From Saccharomyces paradoxus (taxonomy: Eukaryota; Ascomycota; Saccharomycetes; Saccharomycetales; Saccharomycetaceae), in contig NC_047498.1 in assembly GCF_002079055.1 (NCBI RefSeq), forward strand, positions 833,299 through 897,298: a stretch of 64,000 bases of DNA. The letters are read 5' to 3'. Below the pieces are notes generated by a model, which did no database searches, was not told the DNA's origin, and saw nothing but the letters and a program-made list of their open reading frames with translations. The translations under genes and the position numbers were made by a program. This document shows, piece by piece, positions 29,984-39,123 of the stretch. The first letter of the stretch is position 1. Each line of letters opens with the position of its first letter.

Positions 29984-30305
29984 GTTGGTGTACAAGAAGA
30001 TACTTCTATACTTTTCTTCTCCTGTATATAGCATCAATAGTAAAGCCATTATAACGTTACAAAAAACATTATTACCCGGAAAGCTACTATTTATAGAAGC
30101 AGTAGACCCATGCACCACATGTTATAGGACCCATTATTTCTTTTTTACATTTTTTCCGCTAATTTTTCACGAATTTTTCACCGTTTATAAACACTCTCGA
30201 ACTTATAAACAAAGGGATGATAAATAGATTCAATCAGTTATTAATATACACCTCTTCAAAGCTCACAGCACTAATACACTCGTTCAACACTCGTTATATA
30301 TAATC
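29984..30305. other. ECM19 3' region and CCW14 promoter
   Basis: This 322-bp stretch has a perfect Reb1-type core TTACCCG at 30072-30078 and two TATAAA boxes at 30186-30191 and 30204-30209, about 100-120 bp before the CCW14 ATG. A TATATATAA stretch lies just before the ATG. The layout fits a TATA-containing promoter of an abundant cell-wall protein. Confidence 0.55.
30072..30078 (+). promoter_or_regulatory. Reb1-type site upstream of CCW14
   Basis: A perfect TTACCCG lies 228-234 bp upstream of the CCW14 ATG and just past the ECM19 stop. It could insulate the tandem genes or clear nucleosomes for CCW14. It is a consensus match only. Confidence 0.4.
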
Positions 30306-30998
30306 ATGCGTGCCACTACTTTATTATCTTCAGTCGTTTCTTTGGCATTGTTGTCGAAGGAAGTCTTAGCAACACCTCCAGCTTGTTTATTGGCCTGTGT
30401 TGCTCAAGTCGGCAAATCCTCTTCCACTTGTGACTCTTTGAACCAAGTCACCTGTTACTGTGAACACGAAAACTCTGCCGTTAAGAAGTGCCTAGACTCC
30501 ATCTGTCCAAACAACGACGCCGATGCTGCCTATTCTGCTTTCAAGAGTTCTTGTTCCGAACAAAATGCTTCATTAGGTGACTCCAGCAGCAGTGCCTCTT
30601 CATCCGCCTCTTCATCTAGCAAGGTCTCTTCTTCTACTAAGGCTTCTTCCAGCAGCACTTCCTCCTCTACTAAAGCTTCCTCCAGTAGCGCTTCCTCCTC
30701 TACTAAAGCTTCTTCCAGCAGTGCTGTCCCATCTTCTAGCAACGCATCTTCTACCGTATCTTCTTCCTCTTCCACCAAGGCACCTTCCAGTGAAGAATCC
30801 TCTTCTACCCACGTTTCCTCCACTAGCGAAGTTCACTCTTCCACTGCTGCCTCTTCTTCAACCGTGTCCCAAGAGACAGTTTCCTCTTCCCAACCAACTT
30901 CTACCGCCGTCATTTCTACTTTCTCTGAAGGTTCTGGTAATGTTTTAGAGGCTGGAAAATCCGTTTTCATTGCTGCTGTTGCCGCTTTGTTAATCTAA
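30306..30998 (+). CDS. CCW14: Ccw14, CFEM-domain GPI cell-wall glycoprotein
   Basis: This is a 230-aa mannoprotein. A signal peptide covers residues 1-22 (cut after VLA). A CFEM domain has all eight cysteines, at 27, 31, 42, 50, 52, 62, 67 and 83. From about residue 90 it is a Ser/Thr/Ala stalk with near-identical repeats of the type SSASSSTKAS, suited to O-mannosylation. The end, GSGNVLEAGKSVFIAAVAA, is a GPI signal with a likely omega site at the GN pair and a hydrophobic tail. It is a structural inner-layer cell-wall protein (also ICWP1/SSR1). It is slightly shorter than the S. cerevisiae form that I remember (about 238), consistent with repeat-number change. Codon bias is high. Confidence 0.96.
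   Translation: MRATTLLSSVVSLALLSKEVLATPPACLLACVAQVGKSSSTCDSLNQVTCYCEHENSAVKKCLDSICPNNDADAAYSAFKSSCSEQNASLGDSSSSASSSASSSSKVSSSTKASSSSTSSSTKASSSSASSSTKASSSSAVPSSSNASSTVSSSSSTKAPSSEESSSTHVSSTSEVHSSTAASSSTVSQETVSSSQPTSTAVISTFSEGSGNVLEAGKSVFIAAVAALLI
30621..30725 (+). repeat. Internal Ser/Thr-coding tandem repeats of CCW14
   Basis: A 30-bp unit of the form TCTACTAAAGCTTCTTCCAG followed by serine and alanine codons recurs about three times with few changes and encodes SSSTKASSSS-type blocks. Such repeats in yeast wall proteins expand and contract by recombination. They also create long spurious frames on the other five phases. Confidence 0.8.
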
Positions 30999-31313
30999 TT
31001 ATCTATTGCTTTATTTCTAATGGGTTAAGGTATCTATCTTTTATATTTTCTTATTTCCTCCTCTTCTTACACGATGCGGATGATTTTATTTCTTCAAAAT
31101 CATTTTAAAACTCCTCTTTATTTCGTTATGTTCCAATTCCCTACAACTTCTTTCCGCCTCAAAGAGCAAATAAAAGTATATAAATCTATATTAAATGAAA
31201 ATCAAAAAAAAATAAATTTTGATGAGTTGGTTATTCTTTTCATCGCAGAGGTTTTTTTACGTCGTTACACATGCACATGAAGATATCTGTTTATGAAGTA
31301 TTTTTTGCAATGC
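30999..31313. other. Convergent 3' region CCW14 / ART10
   Basis: This 315-bp AT-rich region holds the 3' ends of two convergent genes. TTTTATATTTT at 31039-31049 matches the 11-bp ARS consensus, but also looks like an efficiency element for 3'-end formation of CCW14. I give it no origin call. Confidence 0.5.
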
Positions 31314-32870
31314 TCAAGTCGCCATTTCAGTGTATGTTGGTGGCGGCACATATCTGGGCAACGCTTCAGCTTCAATATGCTCCCTAACCTGACAAAAGAT
31401 CTGAACAGGGTTAACATTCACTTCTGATTGCTTCCTAATTCCATTGATTCCCCATTCTATCAAAAGCTGTAGACTGAATATTCTTTTTATCGTGCACGTC
31501 TTGAAACTATATAGTCTATTGCCGCGATGCCTATAATCTTCTTCATTAAATACCAACTTCCTTAAAATGGGGTGATCCCTCAATCGTAATTCACATTCAA
31601 ACATGGAGCCATTAGAGTTTTCTCGTATATCGTTCAAGTCCAGAAGGGGCTTGCTGGATTTGACCTGATTCAAATCAATTTCAATTAGTTTTAAAGAAGA
31701 ATAATTCCCGTTGGCTATTCCCTGTGATAAGTACGTTGTAGTCTCTAGCAAGTTCAGTTGTAGTTTGAGTGGGGCAATTTGCATCTTGCTCAAGCTCGTT
31801 ATGTTTCCTTCCATGACTACATATACCTTGTCAAAATTTTGGCTACCAGATCTAAACAGATAGTCCTTCCTGTATATTTGCTTCAAATCGCGACTTCTAA
31901 CTTCTATCCTCATATTGCTTTCCCCATCAGGTAACCCTATTTTATAAGTCGATGGGAAAACTTTCATACCATTCGCTAGACGAGAAGATTGACTTGTTAA
32001 TATTGCTGATGATGCGGGTCTCGTTCTAATGTCGCCATCCTCTATCAATATAGAACTAGCTTGAGAGAAATTTCTGTCACTTTTTATATATCCGACCCCA
32101 TTGACGACTTTTACTTCCTTTGATGGAACTTTTAAATTTGAATTATTAAAGAATTCATTATTAACACCTATACCATTGCCCCTGCTATTGTTACTGAAGC
32201 CAATAAGTTCTTCATCTTCATCTTCATCAGGTTCTATAATAAGGTCCTTTGGCTCAGGTATAAATTCAAATGTCTCAATTTCCCTTATCAATTTATGGAA
32301 TGGCTTAAACCAAGACGAAGATTTCCCTAACTCTATTTGGACTTGCACCATATATATAACTTTTCCAAAGGAATAAAAATACAAATCCAAGTTATCGATC
32401 TTATTAAATTCCTGCCAATGACTGTTGAATGTAGGTGGAAGTCTTGCATTACTCCTTGTCACGAACGCTATTGTCTTTGCCGTATGATTTTTCAAACAAT
32501 CAGGTTTTCTAGGAAACTTGTCAAACTGAAAGCTGTACTTGTATGAACCTGGTTTAACTTTGAACGGCTTGGAGGATCCATCAAGAGCATTCCATACATT
32601 ATCTGGAGGGAAAACTCTCTGTTCAAATTTCATCAACGTATGAAAAGATTTGTTATCCTGCCCAGGCATCATCATGCCGTTTTGTTGAAACATGTACTCT
32701 TGATCAATCTTTGTTAAAGTCTCTGAGAATCCCTTTAGGATAACGGAAATTTTCCTTATGGATAGCGCTTTTGTTAACTGAAGGTTAACTACCCCTGACA
32801 TTTGATCATTAGAACTATAAAACTCCCCATTGTACGGTGGGTTTAAGGATATTGAAACATTTGGGGCCAT
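31314..32870 (-). CDS. ART10: Art10, arrestin-related adaptor of Rsp5
   Basis: This 518-aa protein has the length of S. cerevisiae Art10 (YLR392C). Arrestin-fold strands begin at the N-terminus (SISLNPPYNGEFYSSNDQM) and continue to about residue 460, broken by an acidic insert (EPDEDEDEELIGF) near residue 215. Close to the C-terminus PPPTY supplies the PPxY motif that binds the WW domains of the Rsp5 ubiquitin ligase. Art proteins recruit Rsp5 to plasma-membrane transporters for endocytosis; the cargo of Art10 is poorly known. The start is the cat at 32868-32870, in good context. Confidence 0.94.
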   Translation of the reverse strand: MAPNVSISLNPPYNGEFYSSNDQMSGVVNLQLTKALSIRKISVILKGFSETLTKIDQEYMFQQNGMMMPGQDNKSFHTLMKFEQRVFPPDNVWNALDGSSKPFKVKPGSYKYSFQFDKFPRKPDCLKNHTAKTIAFVTRSNARLPPTFNSHWQEFNKIDNLDLYFYSFGKVIYMVQVQIELGKSSSWFKPFHKLIREIETFEFIPEPKDLIIEPDEDEDEELIGFSNNSRGNGIGVNNEFFNNSNLKVPSKEVKVVNGVGYIKSDRNFSQASSILIEDGDIRTRPASSAILTSQSSRLANGMKVFPSTYKIGLPDGESNMRIEVRSRDLKQIYRKDYLFRSGSQNFDKVYVVMEGNITSLSKMQIAPLKLQLNLLETTTYLSQGIANGNYSSLKLIEIDLNQVKSSKPLLDLNDIRENSNGSMFECELRLRDHPILRKLVFNEEDYRHRGNRLYSFKTCTIKRIFSLQLLIEWGINGIRKQSEVNVNPVQIFCQVREHIEAEALPRYVPPPTYTEMAT

Positions 32871-33638
32871 GGTTTGACAAATGATTTGGTTCTCAACTTT
32901 CTCTAATCAAAAGTAAATCGCTAATATAGAAACTCACAGAATATGCGTCGGTTAATGAAGTAGTCTGCTTTATGCTAGCTGTTTTTTGTACTCCAGTTTA
33001 TCCAATTCTAAGTTTGGATGGGTGCGACCACTTTTGGTTGATGGAGTGGCGGTGTTAGAAGGGCTGTATAGTCGAAGGCGTATTTGTCTCTTACGCACCT
33101 CTTGTGAAAAGGCGTGCATCTTCCCCAGGACCCTCTCCCACCCCCAACCCGCATTGTGCCAAGAATTTTCACCATGACCTTAGTAGATATTTGCTTCTAC
33201 CTGGGTCATTACACCACAGATAAGCTAAGGTTATATCAATTCAATAAAATATCACGCAATCCACCATCTTCTTGATAATAGTAAAAGAATCACCCTATCT
33301 TATAAAAATGGTGAAGATTGTACTAAGAGCGGAGGCAAGATTTTGAAAGTGCAAGGCAAGGTAGGAGGGTATACGTAAAGCTTCGAAGCAGGAAGTATTC
33401 AGTGGTTTCTCACCATGTCACTATAGGCTATAAATAAACAACTAAACATCTCTTTTGTCCTTCACGCACATTATCCTTGCCTAGAAATAGTTTTTCAAAT
33501 TTCAATTTTTATTACGAGTTATTTGATTCGCCTTCCAGAAAAATATGACAAGAGTCTATATTTGAAAAGGGTTATCACCATACAGCAAAGGCCAGGTTAA
33601 TTTGCTTATTTGCTGGTATCGAAATAACTGAGACTAAT
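32871..33638. other. Divergent region ART10 / ATP10
   Basis: This stretch is about 770 bp. TATAAATA at 33429-33436, about 205 bp before the ATP10 ATG, is the best core-promoter candidate. I see no RNA gene, repeat or supported small gene. Confidence 0.5.
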
Positions 33639-34478
33639 ATGCAGCTCATTTTCAAAAGATTTTACTCTCCTACGCCTACACGGATGTCCTTCTTGGGTAA
33701 ATTTCTCAAGCCAATGATGGCAACAGCTTCACCAAAAGAATACCAGATCAAACAACTGATCAAACCAATAGGATTAACACACGCACCAAAGAAAAATACT
33801 AAATACTCTCAGGGAAACTCTCTAAAGGACATGTTTGATTCGGAAAAGACGAATCATAGAGTTAAAGAGTTGGCCGTTGAATTCAGCAAATCCGGACTTT
33901 ACGACGTGCAAGTCTTCCAAAAGACAAAGGGGAAATTGTTTATAGCTCCAATTTCATATTGGAAAGATGACAGGGCCTTATTTTTCCCTCATTTGGTAGG
34001 AACATCAATGGATAGTACTAAACAACAGAATATTGAGGATTTGTTGAGGGGTAAGACCAGTATAGTGAGGTTATTTAGTACAGCGGCTGGCGATAAGTTG
34101 AGCAGTTCATACTTCCAAGAAACCGTAAGCAATAACAAAAAAACTAACTATTTGACTGAAGCTGATGCGCGTTTAAGTCTAAACAACAATAACGTCCAAA
34201 TCGTCGAGGTCAACCTTGTAGAAAACGCTGTGAAAAGCGCTCTTGTGAAAACTCTCGCTCGTTGGGCAAATCCTGTTCCATCCTGGCGTCAGCCGTTTTA
34301 TTTCGAGTGTCCTAGGGCCCAATGGCCATTTTCCATCAGGGAAGAGCTCTTTTGCAACAATGTCTTTTCTGGCTACGTCTTTCTGGTGGACCAGCATTTA
34401 AAAATTAGGTGGGCAGCCTGCGGGGAGGCCACTCCATCTGAAAAGGAAGCGTTGTGGAAGTTTGCCAAAAGTCTGTGA
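33639..34478 (+). CDS. ATP10: Atp10, assembly factor for the F0 sector of ATP synthase
   Basis: This 279-aa protein has the S. cerevisiae length. The N-terminus MQLIFKRFYSPTPTRMSFLG is a basic, hydroxylated mitochondrial presequence without acidic residues. The rest is the ATP10 family fold, ending in FLVDQHLKIRWAACGEATPS. Atp10 sits on the matrix side of the inner membrane and chaperones Atp6 into the c-ring; it has no enzyme activity. A second Met at residue 16 could also be used. It lies head-to-tail with CST9, with only about 160 bp between them. Confidence 0.96.
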   Translation: MQLIFKRFYSPTPTRMSFLGKFLKPMMATASPKEYQIKQLIKPIGLTHAPKKNTKYSQGNSLKDMFDSEKTNHRVKELAVEFSKSGLYDVQVFQKTKGKLFIAPISYWKDDRALFFPHLVGTSMDSTKQQNIEDLLRGKTSIVRLFSTAAGDKLSSSYFQETVSNNKKTNYLTEADARLSLNNNNVQIVEVNLVENAVKSALVKTLARWANPVPSWRQPFYFECPRAQWPFSIREELFCNNVFSGYVFLVDQHLKIRWAACGEATPSEKEALWKFAKSL

Positions 34479-34510
34479 AGTTGACGCTTTGTGCGGCGGC
34501 CAACAAGGGA

Positions 34511-34520
34511 TGGGCGGCTA
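34511..34520 (+). promoter_or_regulatory. URS1-like Ume6 site upstream of CST9
   Basis: TGGGCGGCTA differs from the meiotic URS1 consensus TCGGCGGCTA at one base and keeps the GGCGGCTA core. It lies 117-126 bp before the CST9 ATG. Ume6 represses early meiotic genes through URS1 in mitosis and, with Ime1, helps to induce them. This fits a meiosis-specific recombination gene. Confidence 0.6.
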
Positions 34521-34636
34521 TTTGTCGATTGTATTCTTTCCCCAAACTAACTTTAAGAACATAAAGAGAAAGAAAAGGCAAAGGATATTTAAAACAGCTG
34601 AAACGTTCATCGTTGGTATCATCGAAGAAATATATA

Positions 34637-35962
34637 ATGTCGGATTCTATTTTCGAACAGCCTTTTGTGTACTGTGGTGTTTGCCATAGAAGAACATCGC
34701 ATGGAGATCCACTGCGGCTGACTTCATGTGCTCATATTCTTTGTTCGCAGCATTCTCCGGTAACATCAAAGGTGTGTCCCATATGTCATTCAAACGATAT
34801 TTCCATCATCAAGCTTATAGAGTCCAAGCAACTACCCACTGACATTAGGATTTTTTTTGAGCCATTGCCCCAACTTTTGGAGTCGTTGTACAATGTCTCC
34901 CAATTCCAGTTGAAGGGACTTTCAAATCAATGTCAATACTATCAAAATCATTGTTTAAAGTTAAGAGAAAAATGTGCGAGACAGCAACAGTTGTTATATC
35001 AAGCCAAAATAGAGTTGGATTCTATGGCAATTCTAAAGAAAAGAATACAGGAATTAGAGGCAGTGTTGAAACATAACAATGTTTCTTCTATGTCAGTGGG
35101 TGTGCTGCCGACCAACATCAGCCATCAAAATAATTATCAGCCCCCCCCAACCGTTGATTTGACTGTTGATGACAATAGTTTAGAAGAATTCGAAGCTAAA
35201 TCATTTATCAAAAAACTAAAAAAAAACTCCTCTTTGAGAAATTCTTCGAAAAATAACAATGGAACTGTCACTCCCTCCACAAGTAGTCGTGTAAATAAAA
35301 ACCAACCTCTCTATATGGAGACGTTGAATAATCCTAATAAAAATAGCATTCCTTCTCCTAGCCTGAATCCAAATGCCAATGGAAATCTACCTAATATTTC
35401 CACTATTGCAGAATCGACCAATTTAAACAGATTTTCGTACTCTCCTTTACGTGTTGCTAAAGATTTCAATAGCAAGCTGCCAAATTTTGACATCCTCACG
35501 AATAATGGCTCTATATCTTCCAAGAATATATCAAGATTATCTTCAGCTTCTTTTCAACCGTCTTCGCCTCTATCTTCGTCATCAGGCAAACTTATTTTAC
35601 CGAACAACAACATTAGAGAATTGCGTCATTCAAACACTCCTTTAACAAGCACCCCAACGCAGTTTCCCTCAGCATTAGAAAAGTTAAAAATAACAAGGAA
35701 AAGAAATAATACTATTAGTGGTTCGAATAGAATAACACACAACTTGAGCTCACATGTAAGAAGCAGTGGTATTGCATTTTCATCTTCATCGACCTCATTG
35801 CAACAAAGTAAACTGCCGAAATCGAACATACTAAAGCGATCCAGTTCAACTCAGCAACTGACCAATACACACCTCAAGAATGATAATTCTCAGCCACCTC
35901 GCTCAAGTAATACTGTATTAGGTGGTAGCAAGAAAAACAATAAGTTTAGAAGGATAAGGTAA
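34637..35962 (+). CDS. CST9: Cst9/Zip3, meiotic RING-finger SUMO E3 ligase
   Basis: This 441-aa protein has an N-terminal RING with C13, C16, C31, H33, C36, H39, C47 and C50. A helical coiled-coil region follows at about residues 95-150 (LREKCARQQQLLYQAKIELD), then PTVDLTVDD, a likely SUMO-interacting motif, and a long Ser/Asn-rich disordered tail with a basic end (KKNNKFRRIR). Zip3 marks crossover-designated sites and promotes SUMO-dependent synaptonemal complex assembly. The frame is open to a TTG at 34613, and an in-frame TAA lies at 34562-34564 with no ATG between, so MSDSIFEQPF is the start. I recall about 482 aa for S. cerevisiae; the difference is unexplained. Confidence 0.93.
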   Translation: MSDSIFEQPFVYCGVCHRRTSHGDPLRLTSCAHILCSQHSPVTSKVCPICHSNDISIIKLIESKQLPTDIRIFFEPLPQLLESLYNVSQFQLKGLSNQCQYYQNHCLKLREKCARQQQLLYQAKIELDSMAILKKRIQELEAVLKHNNVSSMSVGVLPTNISHQNNYQPPPTVDLTVDDNSLEEFEAKSFIKKLKKNSSLRNSSKNNNGTVTPSTSSRVNKNQPLYMETLNNPNKNSIPSPSLNPNANGNLPNISTIAESTNLNRFSYSPLRVAKDFNSKLPNFDILTNNGSISSKNISRLSSASFQPSSPLSSSSGKLILPNNNIRELRHSNTPLTSTPTQFPSALEKLKITRKRNNTISGSNRITHNLSSHVRSSGIAFSSSSTSLQQSKLPKSNILKRSSSTQQLTNTHLKNDNSQPPRSSNTVLGGSKKNNKFRRIR

Positions 35963-36300
35963 ATAGGAAGTGTAAGGATTCCCCCCCTGACAGAAACGGT
36001 CTTCAGAATAGATAGAGTATGTTACTGTATTATAAAAGTTATTCTATTTTCTTATGTGTTACTATATATAGTATTTTTTTTAGGAAAAAATTCGTCGAAT
36101 TATGTTCTTATTAGATCCTTCTTCCTTGTCTTTTTAATACGAAGGCACAAGGAGAGGATTATGAATATATGAAAGAAAATTGTACAAATAAATAAAACGA
36201 TAATATGTGTACCTAGGAATAGCGGAGGACACAGTCTGGTACTGTGCCAACTAAGCACGCAACGTACACACATCTATCCTTCAAATCTTGTGGGGTTGTT
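35963..36300. other. Convergent 3' region CST9 / COX8
   Basis: This 338-bp AT-rich region holds two convergent 3' ends. TATATA-rich stretches near 36063-36080 followed by oligo(T) resemble yeast 3'-processing efficiency elements. Nothing else is evident. Confidence 0.5.
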
Positions 36301-36537
36301 TTAAAAAGCACCAGACTTTTTCAATTGAACATAACAGGCAACAAATGGAATAGCAAATCCAACAGCGAAGAACCCGAAATGAGAAAGGGCGTAAGGTGTC
36401 TTTCTTCCTTTGACTTTGAATGGGATGTTCTCATACACACCGTCTTTGAAGTGTACTGATCTCTTCATGATAATAGGTCTGGCCATGATATTACTACTTC
36501 TCTTAGCTGTCGTTTTAATCATCTGTTGGCACAACAT
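36301..36537 (-). CDS. COX8: Cytochrome c oxidase subunit VIII (Cox8)
   Basis: This 78-aa precursor has the S. cerevisiae length. Residues 1-27 (MLCQQMIKTTAKRSSNIMAR onward) are a basic mitochondrial presequence. The mature part starts near VHFKDGVYENIPF and has one membrane span (ALSHFGFFAVGFAIPFVACY, about residues 50-69) and a short basic tail. Cox8 is a small nuclear-encoded subunit (COX7C family) of complex IV in the inner membrane. An upstream HAP-type box fits respiratory regulation. Confidence 0.96.
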   Translation of the reverse strand: MLCQQMIKTTAKRSSNIMARPIIMKRSVHFKDGVYENIPFKVKGRKTPYALSHFGFFAVGFAIPFVACYVQLKKSGAF

Positions 36538-36730
36538 TGTGTATTGAAAATGGATAACTTTTTCTGTTTATTTTTCTCTGTGGATCTATCTAGAAACTGT
36601 ATGGTATGAATTAATTAATCATTCTTATAAATCATAAGCCAGCACAATGGGTTCTACCGCTGTCAGCCTTTATTTTCAATTTTTCTTAGTCCCCCCAGCT
36701 CTTCCGTAAACACCGAACACTTCTCTCGTA

Positions 36731-36738
36731 TGATTGGT
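36731..36738 (-). promoter_or_regulatory. HAP2/3/4/5 (CCAAT) box of COX8
   Basis: TGATTGGT fits the HAP consensus TNATTGGT exactly. It is 194-201 bp upstream of the COX8 ATG. The HAP complex activates many respiratory-chain genes on non-fermentable carbon. Confidence 0.55.
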
Positions 36739-36809
36739 GCAAACTGTTTAGTGGAAAAAAAAAAAAGCACACTTTCATATACAAAATTAACAAATCTATC
36801 ATATAATAA

Positions 36810-38885
36810 TTAAGATATAGAGTTCATGATCCTAGCACCATTGACCAAGCCATCGGCGATGATGATGAACCTTTTGTTGATGCCTTTTTTGCCTAACCTT
36901 TTTTGTAAATGTTTCAATATGGCTATTTCACCCATCGTTACACCTCCAAGGAATACTATGAGTGCAATATCTTCTGCGATTTGAAATGTTCCATTAGAAC
37001 CGTCTATAGACCGTCTATTTTTGCCCTTGATGCTTGCATTGACCTTTTTAGTTACGGTTTCTGGGACCCATATACTCTCTTCAATTGCATGCGAGTCTCC
37101 GTATAACTGCTCAATTAAATCTTCGGTTTGAGAAACTCTGGGCTCTCTTGATAGTATAAAAGGCTGCTGTGAGGAATAATTGTGGAACAATATAGATCTA
37201 TCATATAACATCTGAACTAGTCTCATTGTCAATGGTACTACACCACTGTAAGCGAAAGTGGCTTCTGAGAAGTCATCATTATCGTTTGTAAGTTTACTTG
37301 CAGCATGCTCATCTTCTATGGGTACTGTATTGAGCCATTGTGAGATATAACGGTATTCTTTCTGTAATCTTGTTGACTTGCTTGTTGCAATATCCAAATC
37401 AGTTTTTCCCGTTTTGCTGGTGAAAAGTCCTAACTCAGCCAAGGATTCAAGTTGAAAGCATTTTTCAATGCCCCAAGAGTCAATCATAAAAGTTCTTAGA
37501 TATTCATAATCTTTTTCTCGAAGTGAATTCTTACAAAGAGACAATAAACAGATTAACCTGAGAATCTTCTTTTGATCAACCTCGTATTCATACTGTAACT
37601 CTAGTATAATATCTTCAATGTCGTTATTGAGCGTATTTCCCATCAAAATTTCTAGTTCTAACTCTAATATTTTGTTAAAGGATCCGTATTCCTCAGTCTC
37701 TACCACTTTCAAAACGTCCGATGATAAGGTTGTGTGATTTTTCAGAAAAGCTTGCTTTTGCTGCAAAGAACCCAAAGAATCAACGAATTCTTTGATTTCA
37801 TGTACACTCTCGGCTTTATGCCTCGTATCATATTGCGTTTGTAGTTCTTTGGCCATTTTATTTAACTGCGGCCCAACAGATCCAAAATTTAAAAACTTCA
37901 AATCATTCCATATTTTATCTTCCTTATAATTGAAATTCATATCTTTCTCCTTTATATTTATTCCAGAGTTGAATTCGTATAGATCATCCAATATTCCCGC
38001 ATACGTTAGTTGTGTCAACAATGGCGTTATAGGATCGATATTTCTTTCCAAGATAATCAAGTCCATTTCTAGGCCGCAGTTAGTCCGTTCGCCATATAAC
38101 GTGCCCTTAATGAACAAATCATTTTCTGTCTGGTGCTCATCGATTCGTTTCTTCAAAAGATGGCTACATCTCTTAGACAGATTACCTATGGACACGACAT
38201 TCGTTATGATACTATTAGTTTCAAAAATCAAACTCCGCAACGAATTGGCCATATCATCAACCAGTATTGACTCTGTGGCGCTTTGTAAGGAGCGTAACTT
38301 GGGATAGTACATGTTTGTGTTTTCCATGTTATAAAGAGAATGAGTAAACAAAACATTCTCATCAATCTGTGGGAAAGGTAGCAGATCCCAAGGATAAAGA
38401 GTATATTCGTTCGATAATTCCTTTAATTGAGATTCAATGATATTAGGGAAATGTGATCTTTCTGAATTCAAAGCACAACCATCCTTCTGGCATTGTTCTG
38501 AATCCTTTAGAGTATTTTGAAAAGACGGTTTCCATTGGCAGTATATTATATGCAAAGATGACAGGTTGTGCTTTTGAGCAGCGTCAATCAGCTGTGGAGG
38601 AAGCCGGAGAGATGTTCTGACATCAATAAGAAAGATAAGATCCATCTGCGGAACGTTTCCTAAAGCACTGGACAAATCGTCACTTAGCTGATCATCGAGT
38701 AATGCAATTTTCCTAACAGGTGTTGATTGAGTCAAATCTTGAAAAGTTAATAGACTATTGAGTACAGGTAAAACACTAGGCTGAACGATAAGAATTTCAT
38801 CATTTTGAGATATCTCATTTAGGGTGGAACACAATCCATCCGCATTTGTTAATGAAAATTTCCTAGTATTCCAAAACCTATTCAT
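36810..38885 (-). CDS. VPS33: Vps33, Sec1/Munc18 protein of HOPS and CORVET
   Basis: This 691-aa Sec1/Munc18 family protein has the S. cerevisiae length. Family regions are visible as LDLIILERNIDPITPLLTQL-like sequence around residue 270 (domain 3a entry) and the C-terminal FLGGVTMGEIAILKHL near residue 650. It binds vacuolar SNAREs and nucleates SNARE assembly during endosome and vacuole fusion as part of HOPS and CORVET. The open frame extends one codon upstream as GTG, so the start is the ATG at 38883-38885 (MNRFWNTRKF). Confidence 0.96.
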   Translation of the reverse strand: MNRFWNTRKFSLTNADGLCSTLNEISQNDEILIVQPSVLPVLNSLLTFQDLTQSTPVRKIALLDDQLSDDLSSALGNVPQMDLIFLIDVRTSLRLPPQLIDAAQKHNLSSLHIIYCQWKPSFQNTLKDSEQCQKDGCALNSERSHFPNIIESQLKELSNEYTLYPWDLLPFPQIDENVLFTHSLYNMENTNMYYPKLRSLQSATESILVDDMANSLRSLIFETNSIITNVVSIGNLSKRCSHLLKKRIDEHQTENDLFIKGTLYGERTNCGLEMDLIILERNIDPITPLLTQLTYAGILDDLYEFNSGINIKEKDMNFNYKEDKIWNDLKFLNFGSVGPQLNKMAKELQTQYDTRHKAESVHEIKEFVDSLGSLQQKQAFLKNHTTLSSDVLKVVETEEYGSFNKILELELEILMGNTLNNDIEDIILELQYEYEVDQKKILRLICLLSLCKNSLREKDYEYLRTFMIDSWGIEKCFQLESLAELGLFTSKTGKTDLDIATSKSTRLQKEYRYISQWLNTVPIEDEHAASKLTNDNDDFSEATFAYSGVVPLTMRLVQMLYDRSILFHNYSSQQPFILSREPRVSQTEDLIEQLYGDSHAIEESIWVPETVTKKVNASIKGKNRRSIDGSNGTFQIAEDIALIVFLGGVTMGEIAILKHLQKRLGKKGINKRFIIIADGLVNGARIMNSIS

Positions 38886-39123
38886 CACGGATGATTGAAT
38901 AAACCTGGAGGTGTGCAGTTCCAGCGTTTTCTTTCCTTCCTCGAGTTTCCCATCACCTGACTAATTAACATAGAACTGGTTCCTATTTACCTACCTTTAT
39001 GATTTTTTGATTTAAGTATAATCGTATGGAGTGATTAATATACATCAATGCGACTTGCACTCATTATATTCTCTACCTGCTATTATTAAGTTCACAAAAG
39101 AAAAAAATTCATTTTGAACAAGC

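Noticed and set aside
30530-30948. Long frames in other phases across CCW14
   Set aside because: They are shadows of the Ser/Thr codon repeats (Leu/Pro-rich or Glu-rich low complexity).
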